In this document: positions 36,275 through 42,409 of the stretch, piece by piece | Position numbering within the stretch: position 1 is the first letter of the stretch | Layout of the letters: the number at the start of each line of letters is the position of its first letter | NCBI GenBank assembly: GCA_040754395.1 | Contig: JBFMCL010000016.1 | Coordinates: 1 to 64,000, forward strand | Direction: 5' to 3' | Length of the DNA: 64,000 nucleotides | Source of the DNA: Nitrospirota bacterium | GTDB taxonomy: Bacteria > Nitrospirota > Thermodesulfovibrionia > Thermodesulfovibrionales > SM23-35 | Notes under the pieces: generated by a model | What the model saw: only the letters and a program-made list of their open reading frames with translations | What the model was told of the DNA's origin: nothing | Databases searched by the model: none | Position numbers and translations under genes: made by a program

Positions 36275-36331
36275 TTATTTCTTCTTTGCGGTCTTCTTTG
36301 TTGCCTTCTTCGCTGCTTTCTTGGTTGCCAT
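36275..36331 (-). CDS. 18-residue lysine/alanine/threonine-rich basic peptide
   Basis: The complete frame reads MATKKAAKKATKKTAKKK, with 10 Lys in 18 residues. It follows a strong AAAGGGGGTGA ribosome site at good spacing and ends in TAA. A terminator follows about 30 bp later, so the gene looks like its own unit. The AKKA/TKK pattern resembles the tails of histone H1-like and HU-like proteins, which bind DNA or RNA through charge. Function is unknown; nucleic-acid binding is inference from composition. Confidence 0.55.
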   Translation of the reverse strand: MATKKAAKKATKKTAKKK

Positions 36332-36351
36332 GTAAGTTCACCCCCTTTCTA

Positions 36352-36381
36352 CCCGCATTTTCCTGTGCAGAAAATGCCGGG
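36352..36381 (-). other. Stem-loop in the leader of the 18-residue peptide gene
   Basis: CCCG-GCATTTTC pairs with GAAAATGC-GGG around a TGCACAG loop, giving 11 bp with one bulged G. No T tract follows, so it is not a standard terminator. It ends about 20 bp upstream of the peptide's ATG and begins 11 bp before the end of the next gene upstream. Confidence 0.5.
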
Positions 36382-36391
36382 CGTGCTACAC

Positions 36392-36940
36392 TCAATGCCT
36401 CCCTATGAGAGTAATCCGCTTACCTCTCAAAAATTTTTTAAGGCTTGCCTCTCCCTTCTTTTTCCTGTATCTGTACTCTTCTTCATCCATAACAGTGCAG
36501 TCGATTTTTTGATCAAACCTTTTTTCAAGGTCTTTCAGTTCTTTCGCGAGTGATGACGATGCGCCGATAACAAATAAATCCACCGTCTCCACATCATCTT
36601 CCCCTTCTGCATATGGACCATAAAGGAAGGCGGCTTTTGCGCCGGAGGCCCTCAGGACAGCTTTTAAAGCTCCCGGCAGTCCGAGGGATTTTGTAATGAG
36701 GTTCTTGAGTTCGGAAAACAGGGGTGATTCCTTGTTTGCCTGGAAATACTTGAGGTTCACTATCTTTTCACTTGTTACGATACCCATCTTCTCGAGATTG
36801 TCGAGTTCCCGCTTGATGCCGGAAGGGTTTTTTCTGAGGAGCTTTGCTATTTCCCGGATGTAGAACTGCTCATCAGGGCTGTTCAGCAGCACGGAGAGAA
36901 CATCTGCTCTGATTGATGACGAGAATAAACTTTTCAGCAT
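36392..36940 (-). CDS. Winged-helix regulator with a degenerate nucleotidyltransferase-like domain
   Basis: The 182-residue protein has an N-terminal ArsR/MarR-like winged helix (about residues 5-70, FYIREIAKLLRKNPSGIKRELDNLEKMGIV). The C-terminal half resembles the MNT/MinNT nucleotidyltransferase fold: LYGPYAEGEDDVETVDLFVIG sits where GSxARGE-x-SDID-L occurs, but the canonical Gly-Ser and Asp pair are altered. It is therefore probably a regulator without transferase activity. This two-domain type is often found in transcription repressors of toxin-like or mobile loci. A strong promoter and tandem 21-bp repeats lie directly upstream, which suggests autoregulation. Confidence 0.7.
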   Translation of the reverse strand: MLKSLFSSSIRADVLSVLLNSPDEQFYIREIAKLLRKNPSGIKRELDNLEKMGIVTSEKIVNLKYFQANKESPLFSELKNLITKSLGLPGALKAVLRASGAKAAFLYGPYAEGEDDVETVDLFVIGASSSLAKELKDLEKRFDQKIDCTVMDEEEYRYRKKKGEASLKKFLRGKRITLIGRH

Positions 36941-36956
36941 ATATTCACCTTAAGAA

Positions 36957-36985
36957 TTTATACACTATTAAATCCTATTTGTCAA
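36957..36985 (-). promoter_or_regulatory. Consensus sigma-70 promoter of the winged-helix regulator gene
   Basis: On the minus strand TTGACA (36980-36985) and TATAAA (36957-36962) are exactly 17 bp apart. The -35 lies inside the first of two tandem 21-bp repeats. Confidence 0.75.
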
Positions 36986-37054
36986 CAATAAAATTCTATT
37001 TGAGAACAGATAATGCATTTTTGTAAACGATCCATATTTTAGAACAATTGTTCT
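36967..37054. repeat. Tandem 21-bp repeats plus palindrome upstream of the winged-helix gene
   Basis: Copies at 36967-36987 and 36988-37008 are directly adjacent and match at 17 of 21 positions (core CTATTTG-NN-AACA on the plus strand). A weaker third copy follows in phase at 37009-37029 (13 of 21), and a fourth partial copy near 37026-37046. The array ends in a perfect 14-bp palindrome AGAACAATTGTTCT (37041-37054). A period of 21 bp places each copy on the same face of the helix. Confidence 0.7.
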
Positions 37055-37068
37055 CAATTGTTAAACTG

Positions 37069-37725
37069 TTATTGCGATATTGTCATCTTCCTGACCTTTG
37101 CCAGATTTATCAGATCATCGGCTTCATTCTTTTTCGGGGTCTCGAGAATCAGGGGGATGTTCCTGAATGCCCGTCTGTTGATAAACCGGCTCAGTGCGCT
37201 GATGCCAATGTTTCCGAGGCCGATATGCTCATGCCTGTCAACACCTGCGCCCGCCTCGCCCTTCGAGTCATTGAGATGAATAAGCTTCAGACTGTCCAAG
37301 CCGATATATTTTTCCATTTCACTCGATATCATGTCGGCCACGACTGTTTCCCTGATATCATAGCCGGCGGCAAACGCATGACAGGTATCCCAGCAAATGC
37401 CTGTATGAAGAATCACGTAATCCGCCCCGATCTTGTCAGCCCTTTCCATTTCGGTAACCAGCATCCCGACCGACTTCCTGCGCAAGGCTCCGTCCCGTGA
37501 CGCCAAATTGACAAGGTAGGAGGCGTGGATAAATACCGGGGAAATATCGCGTTCCGCCCTGAGGGACCGGAACCTGGAAGCCTCCCGATCAGACAGGATT
37601 TTCACATCCCATCCCCTGGGATTATGAGAAAAAATTTGCAGGGTATTGCATCCGAGGGCATGGGCCCTTTCAAGGCTCAGATGCAGCCCGCCGGCTATGG
37701 AGGTATGGACGCCAATCCTGCGCAT
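37069..37725 (-). CDS. nfo: Endonuclease IV with an internal deletion
   Basis: The product is 218 residues, while endonuclease IV is normally about 280. Both ends are clear: RRIGVHTSIAGG, HASYLVNLAS, WDTCHAFAAGYDI, HLNDSKGEAGAGVDRHEHIG and ILETPK. The reading frame passes directly from VILHTG to ICWDTCH, so about 60 residues are missing, including the LENTAGQG segment that carries one zinc-ligand Glu (E145 in E. coli Nfo). The remaining ligand positions are present. The frame is kept across the junction. The start at MRRIGVH has AAGGAG upstream. It follows the riboswitch-controlled antiporter by about 45 bp and may share its transcript. It may be inactive. Confidence 0.75.
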   Translation of the reverse strand: MRRIGVHTSIAGGLHLSLERAHALGCNTLQIFSHNPRGWDVKILSDREASRFRSLRAERDISPVFIHASYLVNLASRDGALRRKSVGMLVTEMERADKIGADYVILHTGICWDTCHAFAAGYDIRETVVADMISSEMEKYIGLDSLKLIHLNDSKGEAGAGVDRHEHIGLGNIGISALSRFINRRAFRNIPLILETPKKNEADDLINLAKVRKMTISQ

Positions 37726-37772
37726 CAGCGCTCCTTCATCTGATTTGTGCACAGTATCATAACCCAGCCTTC

Positions 37773-38954
37773 CTATTCCTTTTCAAGCCACCGCTCCCCT
37801 GTGAGTTTCATGCCGATTGCTCCGAGGGGTGCAGTGAGAATTATGGAGAGAACAGAAACCGCAAGAATAACATCGCCGGACTTTATCCCCATTTCGAGCG
37901 GTACCGCGCCAATTGCTGCCTGAACTGTGGCTTTCGGGACATATGATATCACGCAGAAAAGACGCTCCCTGAAACTCATGTCGGTTCCCGTGACACTGAG
38001 ATAGGTCCCAATGCTTCTGCCTGCCAATGCAACGAGTATGAGCACTACACCTCCAAGCCCGGAATCCCAGGCAACCTGGATATTGACCTGGGCGCCGACG
38101 AGCACAAACAGGAGGATCTCCGCGAAAATCCATATCTTGGAGAGCTTGCGGGAAATCTTGTGGGCCTTCGCCTCTGCTTTTTCGAGGAGAATAAAACCGA
38201 TGGTCATAACACCTAACAGTGCAGACATCGATACCCTTGTTTTCAGTTCTTCTTCGAGCCACGTGAGAAGAACTGAAACAGCTACAACGACGATTGTCAT
38301 CTTTGTCGCCCTGAGCCTGTATTTGTCGAACAACCGGTAAAGTATATATCCCGCAATTGCGCCTGCCGCGATTCCGAGCAGAATGGACTCAGGTATCTCA
38401 AGCAACTTCATGCCGATATCCGTGCCGGCTCCGGAGTACATCCCGAGGAGTATTGAAAAGACCACGATAACAAAGACATCATCAACTGATGAGGCGCCAA
38501 GTATGAGGGTAGGAATCCCTTTTCGTACCCCTCTCTTTTTGTCAATCAGTTCTATCATATACGGGACAACCACTGCAGGGGAGACAGCAGCAAGGATGGA
38601 ACCCAGGATTGCAGCTTCGAAATAACTGATCCCGAGCAAAACCGGGGCAAGAAAAACAACAACAGCCCCCTCAAAAATGGCGGGGACACAGGACATAATG
38701 AGCGCGGTTCTGCCTACCCTGTTCAGGGTATCCTTCCTGAGTTCGAGCCCGGCCCGGAGGAGTATTACAATAAGAGCTACCATTCTGAGGTCAGCAGATA
38801 CTTTCAGAAGTTCCGGCTGCATGACATTGAAAATATGCGGACCGCAGAGTATCCCTATAATGAGCATGCCAAGCAGGCCCGGCAGTTTTGCCCTGGTCAG
38901 AAGATAATCAGCAATAAGGCCAAGGATAACAATCAGTGCGATACTGATAGCCAT
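37773..38954 (-). CDS. CPA-type cation:proton antiporter under fluoride riboswitch control
   Basis: The 393-residue membrane protein has about 11-12 hydrophobic segments and the Na+/H+ exchanger fold. Features include AAVSPAVVVPYM, the paired acid residues in GASSVDDVFVIVVF, and RSIGTYLS in a late helix. A GGAGGAGG site precedes the ATG. The 5' leader contains a fluoride riboswitch and terminator, so the protein is probably made when fluoride is high. Antiporters of this kind are known members of fluoride regulons, where they may relieve acid or ion load; direct fluoride export is not shown. Confidence 0.9.
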   Translation of the reverse strand: MAISIALIVILGLIADYLLTRAKLPGLLGMLIIGILCGPHIFNVMQPELLKVSADLRMVALIVILLRAGLELRKDTLNRVGRTALIMSCVPAIFEGAVVVFLAPVLLGISYFEAAILGSILAAVSPAVVVPYMIELIDKKRGVRKGIPTLILGASSVDDVFVIVVFSILLGMYSGAGTDIGMKLLEIPESILLGIAAGAIAGYILYRLFDKYRLRATKMTIVVVAVSVLLTWLEEELKTRVSMSALLGVMTIGFILLEKAEAKAHKISRKLSKIWIFAEILLFVLVGAQVNIQVAWDSGLGGVVLILVALAGRSIGTYLSVTGTDMSFRERLFCVISYVPKATVQAAIGAVPLEMGIKSGDVILAVSVLSIILTAPLGAIGMKLTGERWLEKE

Positions 38955-38997
38955 GGAAACCTCCTCCGGTAGAGATTATCCGGCATCTTTACCTTCA

Positions 38998-39112
38998 ACA
39001 AAAAAACCCCTACGCCCTCGCCTGCCCCTCTCATGATCGGAGAGGAACAGAAAAAGGAGTAGGGGTCATCAGTCCTTTGCAGGGACGGTTAAAGGCGAAC
39101 CCCATCGCCTGT
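38998..39112 (-). promoter_or_regulatory. Fluoride riboswitch (crcB motif) with transcription terminator
   Basis: The minus-strand leader reads GGCGATGGGGTTCGCC, then TTTAACCGTCC, a GGAC stem partner and CTGATGACCCCTAC (39059-39109). This matches the conserved crcB aptamer. The pseudoknot pair, GGAG with CTCC in published examples, has changed to GGGG with CCCC here, a compensating change that supports the fold. ACCCCTAC also pairs with GTAGGGGT (39006-39013), followed by seven U residues. That is an expression platform in which fluoride binding would prevent termination. Confidence 0.9.
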
Positions 39113-39120
39113 CTGAGTAC

Positions 39121-39150
39121 ACTATACAATGATCAAAAGACGCCTGTCAA
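39121..39150 (-). promoter_or_regulatory. Promoter of the fluoride-riboswitch transcript
   Basis: On the minus strand TTGACA (39145-39150) is separated by 18 bp from TATAGT (39121-39126). Transcription would start near 39115, just before the aptamer. Confidence 0.7.
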
Positions 39151-39218
39151 TGCACTGCAACCTCACTTGTTGCCGCAGCGCTTGCTTTTCGACGCCTGCG
39201 TTGTTTACTATCATCTGT

Positions 39219-40115
39219 ATGAAAGTGCGAATCATTCCCGCCCTTATCCTGATGGTGCTGGCCACAGCGACCATATCACCGGCCGCTGATCAGATTTATC
39301 CTTTTTCACCAGACGAGATGGTAATCGGATCAATCCGGACCCATAAGATCGTGGGAGACGAATCTCTCATCGAGCTTGCAAGGACATTCGGGATCGGTTA
39401 CAACGAAATCGTCGATGCAAACCCCGGACTGGACCCATTTGTTCCCGGTGAAGGAGAGGAGATAACGATTCCGACAGCCTGGATATTGCCTGACATCCCT
39501 TCGTTTGGGGGATTAATCATTAATATTTCTGAAATGAGGCTCTATTTTTTTTCGAAACATAGCAGCAGCACTGTCAGGACATTCCCCATAGGGATCGGAA
39601 GCGAAGGCAATGAAACCCCTGTAGGAAGCTTCAAAATAATCAAAAAAATGGTCAATCCAAGCTGGAACGTCCCCGAGTCCATCAGGAAAGAGAGACCGGA
39701 ACTTCCCAGGGTGGTGCCCCCGGGCCCTGAAAACCCTCTTGGCACACATGCATTGCGTCTTTCTCTGGGAAGCATCCTGATACATGGCACAAACAGGCCC
39801 TTCGCCGTGGGAAGACGGGCAAGCCATGGCTGCATCAGGATGTATCCCGAGGATATTCCAAAGCTCTTTCAGGCTGTGCCGAAGGGGACGGAAGTAAGCA
39901 TTATTCAGCAGCCGGTAAAGGTAGGCTTGCTCGGCAACAGGATATATCTGGAAGTGCACGAAGATCAGGCTATGCGGATTAATTATTTCGATGAAGCGGT
40001 GACATTGTTAAGGAAGCTCATGAAGAGACATGAAATCTACGACACCATTGACAAGGAAAAAATGCTGGCCGTCCTGAGGGAAAAAAGCGGCATGCCCGTT
40101 GATATTACCCGATAA
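39219..40115 (+). CDS. L,D-transpeptidase (YkuD/ErfK family) with LysM-like domain
   Basis: The 298-residue protein has a signal peptide (MKVRIIPALILMVLATATIS), a LysM-like segment (about residues 35-90, HKIVGDESLIELARTFGIGYNEIVDANPG) and a YkuD catalytic domain with active-site motif ILIHGTN...ASHGCIRM, the Cys being the nucleophile. It should form 3-3 peptidoglycan cross-links or attach lipoproteins to peptidoglycan in the periplasm. The start before the signal peptide is preferred; a 30-codon extension lacks a ribosome site and overlaps the riboswitch promoter on the other strand. A C-terminal helical tail of about 60 residues is extra. Confidence 0.88.
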   Translation: MKVRIIPALILMVLATATISPAADQIYPFSPDEMVIGSIRTHKIVGDESLIELARTFGIGYNEIVDANPGLDPFVPGEGEEITIPTAWILPDIPSFGGLIINISEMRLYFFSKHSSSTVRTFPIGIGSEGNETPVGSFKIIKKMVNPSWNVPESIRKERPELPRVVPPGPENPLGTHALRLSLGSILIHGTNRPFAVGRRASHGCIRMYPEDIPKLFQAVPKGTEVSIIQQPVKVGLLGNRIYLEVHEDQAMRINYFDEAVTLLRKLMKRHEIYDTIDKEKMLAVLREKSGMPVDITR

Positions 40116-40122
40116 AATAAAA

Positions 40123-40149
40123 GGGCTAAGAACCTTATATTCTTAGCCC
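40123..40149 (-). terminator. Terminator of the coiled-coil lipoprotein gene
   Basis: A perfect 10-bp stem (GGGCTAAGAA 40123-40132 with TTCTTAGCCC 40140-40149) and 7-nt loop is followed on the minus strand by TTTTATTTTATC. It lies about 23 bp after the lipoprotein stop and 8 bp after the convergent transpeptidase stop, so it may also act on that transcript. Confidence 0.8.
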
Positions 40150-40172
40150 CTGCAAAATTCAGGCGATGAGTC

Positions 40173-40556
40173 TTATTTCTTCTGCTGCAACTCAAACGAT
40201 TTGGCGCACTTCTTTGCTGCTTCTTCGGCCCTTCGTGCAGAATCTTCAGCTTTTGCCGCAGCGGCTTCTGCCTTTCTGACAGCAGCATCTGCCTTATCGC
40301 AACATTCCTTTGCGGTCCTTATTGCATCTTGAGCCAATGACTTCGCTTCACGGGCATCCTGCTTTGCTGCATCAATCTCTGCCATTTTGCCTTCAATCGC
40401 AGAGAGACGCGACTCAATGGATGTAACTCTTGCTTCGAGTCTGCTGATTCTGTCAATCAAAGGATCAATCTGCTGTTTCACGTATTCTTTCGTCGCACAA
40501 CCAAAAAGAGAGAGTAATAATAAAGAAAGGACTACCAACAACGTTACCTTTTTCAT
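40173..40556 (-). CDS. Alanine-rich coiled-coil outer-membrane lipoprotein (Lpp-like)
   Basis: The 127-residue protein has a lipoprotein signal with lipobox LFGC (Cys20). A continuous heptad-patterned helix follows, first Ile/Leu-based (about 28-62), then rich in Ala-Glu-Lys (about 65-118). It ends in QQKK. The design resembles Lpp/OprI alanine-zipper lipoproteins but is about twice their length. An AAAGGAGGTG site and a near-perfect promoter suggest high expression. It is convergent with an L,D-transpeptidase gene, an enzyme type that attaches Lpp to peptidoglycan; the C-terminal Lys would be the acceptor. That link is inference. Confidence 0.85.
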   Translation of the reverse strand: MKKVTLLVVLSLLLLSLFGCATKEYVKQQIDPLIDRISRLEARVTSIESRLSAIEGKMAEIDAAKQDAREAKSLAQDAIRTAKECCDKADAAVRKAEAAAAKAEDSARRAEEAAKKCAKSFELQQKK

Positions 40557-40592
40557 TTTACACCTCCTTTCTTATATATCATAGTTATCCCA

Positions 40593-40621
40593 ATATTAAA
40601 GTAAAATCTACTGAATGTCAA
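40593..40621 (-). promoter_or_regulatory. Strong sigma-70-type promoter of the lipoprotein gene
   Basis: On the minus strand perfect -35 TTGACA (40616-40621) and -10 TAATAT (40593-40598) are 17 bp apart in AT-rich DNA. The position is about 37 bp upstream of the lipoprotein ATG. Confidence 0.8.
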
Positions 40622-40718
40622 CAAAATAATTGATTTTGATGATTAATTTTTATATTTTTGCATAACTTCTGGGTATACACTGAAAAAAGCCTTGTTTCTG
40701 TGTTAGTATTGAGCGGTC

Positions 40719-41336
40719 ATGGTCATAAAAGTAACTCGGCAGAATATCCGTGAGGTACTCCTTCATGCGGTTAATTTGCTTGAAAAGGGCGGCATCGTAG
40801 CGTTCCCGACTGAAACGTTTTATGGTCTCGGTGTGAAATTTGATAATGAAGAAGCCCTGAAAAAACTCCATGATATCAAGCAGAGACCAAAGGATAAAGC
40901 AATTCCGCTTATTATCGGGGATATGGCTCTTCTTGACACAATTGTAGCTTCCGCTAACCAGAAAGCGCATCTTCTCATGCAGAGACTGTGGCCCGGTCCT
41001 CTCACCTTCCTCCTGCCCGCCAGAAAAACTCTTTCCCAGCTCTTGACTGCGGGCACCGGGAAGATCGCGGTCAGGATGCCGGGAGAGTCGTTTGCTCTCC
41101 GTCTCGCAAAAGCCGCCGGGTTTGCGATAACCGCAACAAGTGCGAACCCGTCAGGCAGTTCTCCCGCATCTGATGCCTCCGCCGTACTCGGATATTTCGG
41201 CGATCGCATTGACCTCATCATCGATGCCGGGCCTTCTCCGGGAGGTCTTCCCTCAACTATAACTGAGGTGACCGATACAGGAATAAAAGTGCTCAGGGAA
41301 GGAGTGATCAGGAAGGAGCTTCTGTACTCTCTCTGA
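40719..41336 (+). CDS. tsaC: L-threonylcarbamoyladenylate synthase (YrdC/Sua5 family)
   Basis: The 205-residue protein makes threonylcarbamoyl-AMP for the t6A37 modification of tRNAs. The YrdC domain covers nearly the whole length: GGIVAFPTETFYGLG, IKQRPKDKAIPLII, LWPGPLTFLL, AVRMPG, ATSANPSGSSPA and the end GIKVLREGVI. It lacks the extra Sua5 C-terminal domain, so it is the short TsaC type. It is the only gene of its unit, and its ribosome site is weak. Confidence 0.93.
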   Translation: MVIKVTRQNIREVLLHAVNLLEKGGIVAFPTETFYGLGVKFDNEEALKKLHDIKQRPKDKAIPLIIGDMALLDTIVASANQKAHLLMQRLWPGPLTFLLPARKTLSQLLTAGTGKIAVRMPGESFALRLAKAAGFAITATSANPSGSSPASDASAVLGYFGDRIDLIIDAGPSPGGLPSTITEVTDTGIKVLREGVIRKELLYSL

Positions 41337-41479
41337 CCTGTTTTTTCAGGCAATGCCTTTCAAATGAGGATGATATGGCAGCCGGTTTATCCTGGGGGTC
41401 TGACTGCCATACCTTGGAGGGGAAGAAAAAGTAAACGTATTCTTTTACTATAATAATAGTGGAATATTTTTTTACTTCC

Positions 41480-41495
41480 TGTGATCTGAATCACA
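41480..41495. promoter_or_regulatory. CRP/FNR-type palindrome in a convergent gap
   Basis: TGTGA-TCTGAA-TCACA is a perfect match to the CRP half-site spacing. It lies in the 244-bp gap between the convergent tsaC and lapA-like genes, so it has no obvious target promoter. Confidence 0.4.
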
Positions 41496-41580
41496 AAAAA
41501 GAGAACAATCCAAAAAAAATGGTGATTCAGCCACACTCAGGCCAGTAAGAAAAGAAGACTGCGTAAGCAGCAATTCTGAC

Positions 41581-41838
41581 TCAGAGGCCGGGCTCTGTTT
41601 TCCCGGTGTCCGGGTGCCCGGTATCCGGTGCCCCCTTCTTGCCTTTCGGTTTGAAGCGTATCATCGAAACGATAACCGCAGCAGCAATCATTCCAAAGAG
41701 TACGGAAAGAAAAATGACTATCGCGAGAGACGCTTCAAACTTCCAGAAAAAAAAGGTAATGGCGACCGGCAGCGCATTCTGTACAGAAAATACCGCCACA
41801 ACGGTTAACACAATAAATACGAGAATTATCGTTGCCAT
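41581..41838 (-). CDS. LapA-domain (DUF1049) membrane protein
   Basis: The 85-residue protein has two TM helices (about 3-22 and 38-62) with the family pattern SVQNALPVAITFFFWKFEASLAIVIFLSVLFGMI, then a charged Gly/Pro/Lys tail. LapA proteins work with LapB in E. coli to control LpxC stability; whether this short protein does so is unknown, and lapB is not adjacent. The upstream basic-tail gene on the same strand probably shares its transcript (24 bp gap). Confidence 0.8.
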   Translation of the reverse strand: MATIILVFIVLTVVAVFSVQNALPVAITFFFWKFEASLAIVIFLSVLFGMIAAAVIVSMIRFKPKGKKGAPDTGHPDTGKTEPGL

Positions 41839-41862
41839 AGATATCAGGAAAACCTGTTTGCC

Positions 41863-42222
41863 CTATCTGCTTTTTGGCTTTACGGAACGTTTCTTCGCCG
41901 GTTTCTTCACCGCTCCTTTCTGCGTGCCTTCCAGCTTCGTGATCTGGGCTTCGAGTTTTTTGACCCTAGTGAGGATTGCTTTCACCTTCTTGTCAAGCAA
42001 AGGGTTCTTCATCTTTGAACTCAGGTCATACACCTTTCCTCCGAGTTCTGCTATCTCACGCTGGACCTTGGTCTGAAGCTCAAAAATCTTCAATCTCCGC
42101 TTTCCTTCAACAGAAAGCTCTTCAGCCTTTTCCTTTACTACCGTTACCCCCTCCTTCACAATACCAACCCCTTCTTTCAATCCCTTCTGGATATCAGACT
42201 TTATTTTCTCCCAGAAATCCAT
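41863..42222 (-). CDS. Small helical protein with a basic C-terminal tail, unknown function
   Basis: The 119-residue product begins MDFWEKIKSDIQKG after a strong AAGGAGGGG. The first 100 residues are predicted to be helical and coiled-coil, with repeats of charged and hydrophobic residues. The last 20 are Lys/Arg/Pro-rich (KKPAKKRSVKPKSR), a tail that could bind nucleic acid or acidic lipid. No signal or TM segment is present. I do not recognise a family. It precedes the LapA-like gene. Confidence 0.7.
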   Translation of the reverse strand: MDFWEKIKSDIQKGLKEGVGIVKEGVTVVKEKAEELSVEGKRRLKIFELQTKVQREIAELGGKVYDLSSKMKNPLLDKKVKAILTRVKKLEAQITKLEGTQKGAVKKPAKKRSVKPKSR

Positions 42223-42409
42223 TTTCCCCTCCTTGTTCATGTTGAATGAGAGTTTAGCAGATTCTCAGAAAGACGTAAAGAGAGTTTCTCCCCTGTATTA
42301 TGTTCAGGAAGTCAATGCTCAGCCGGGTCTTCTGACTGATCCTGCCAGTGTTGCAGAAGCCGCATATAGCCACCAAAACCAGCGAGTGCATGCAGCAAGT
42401 CTATTGCCT

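Noticed and set aside
36180-36395. 71-codon minus-strand open frame
   Set aside because: It overlaps the 18-residue peptide gene and the terminator in another frame and has no ribosome site; the terminator stem would lie inside it.
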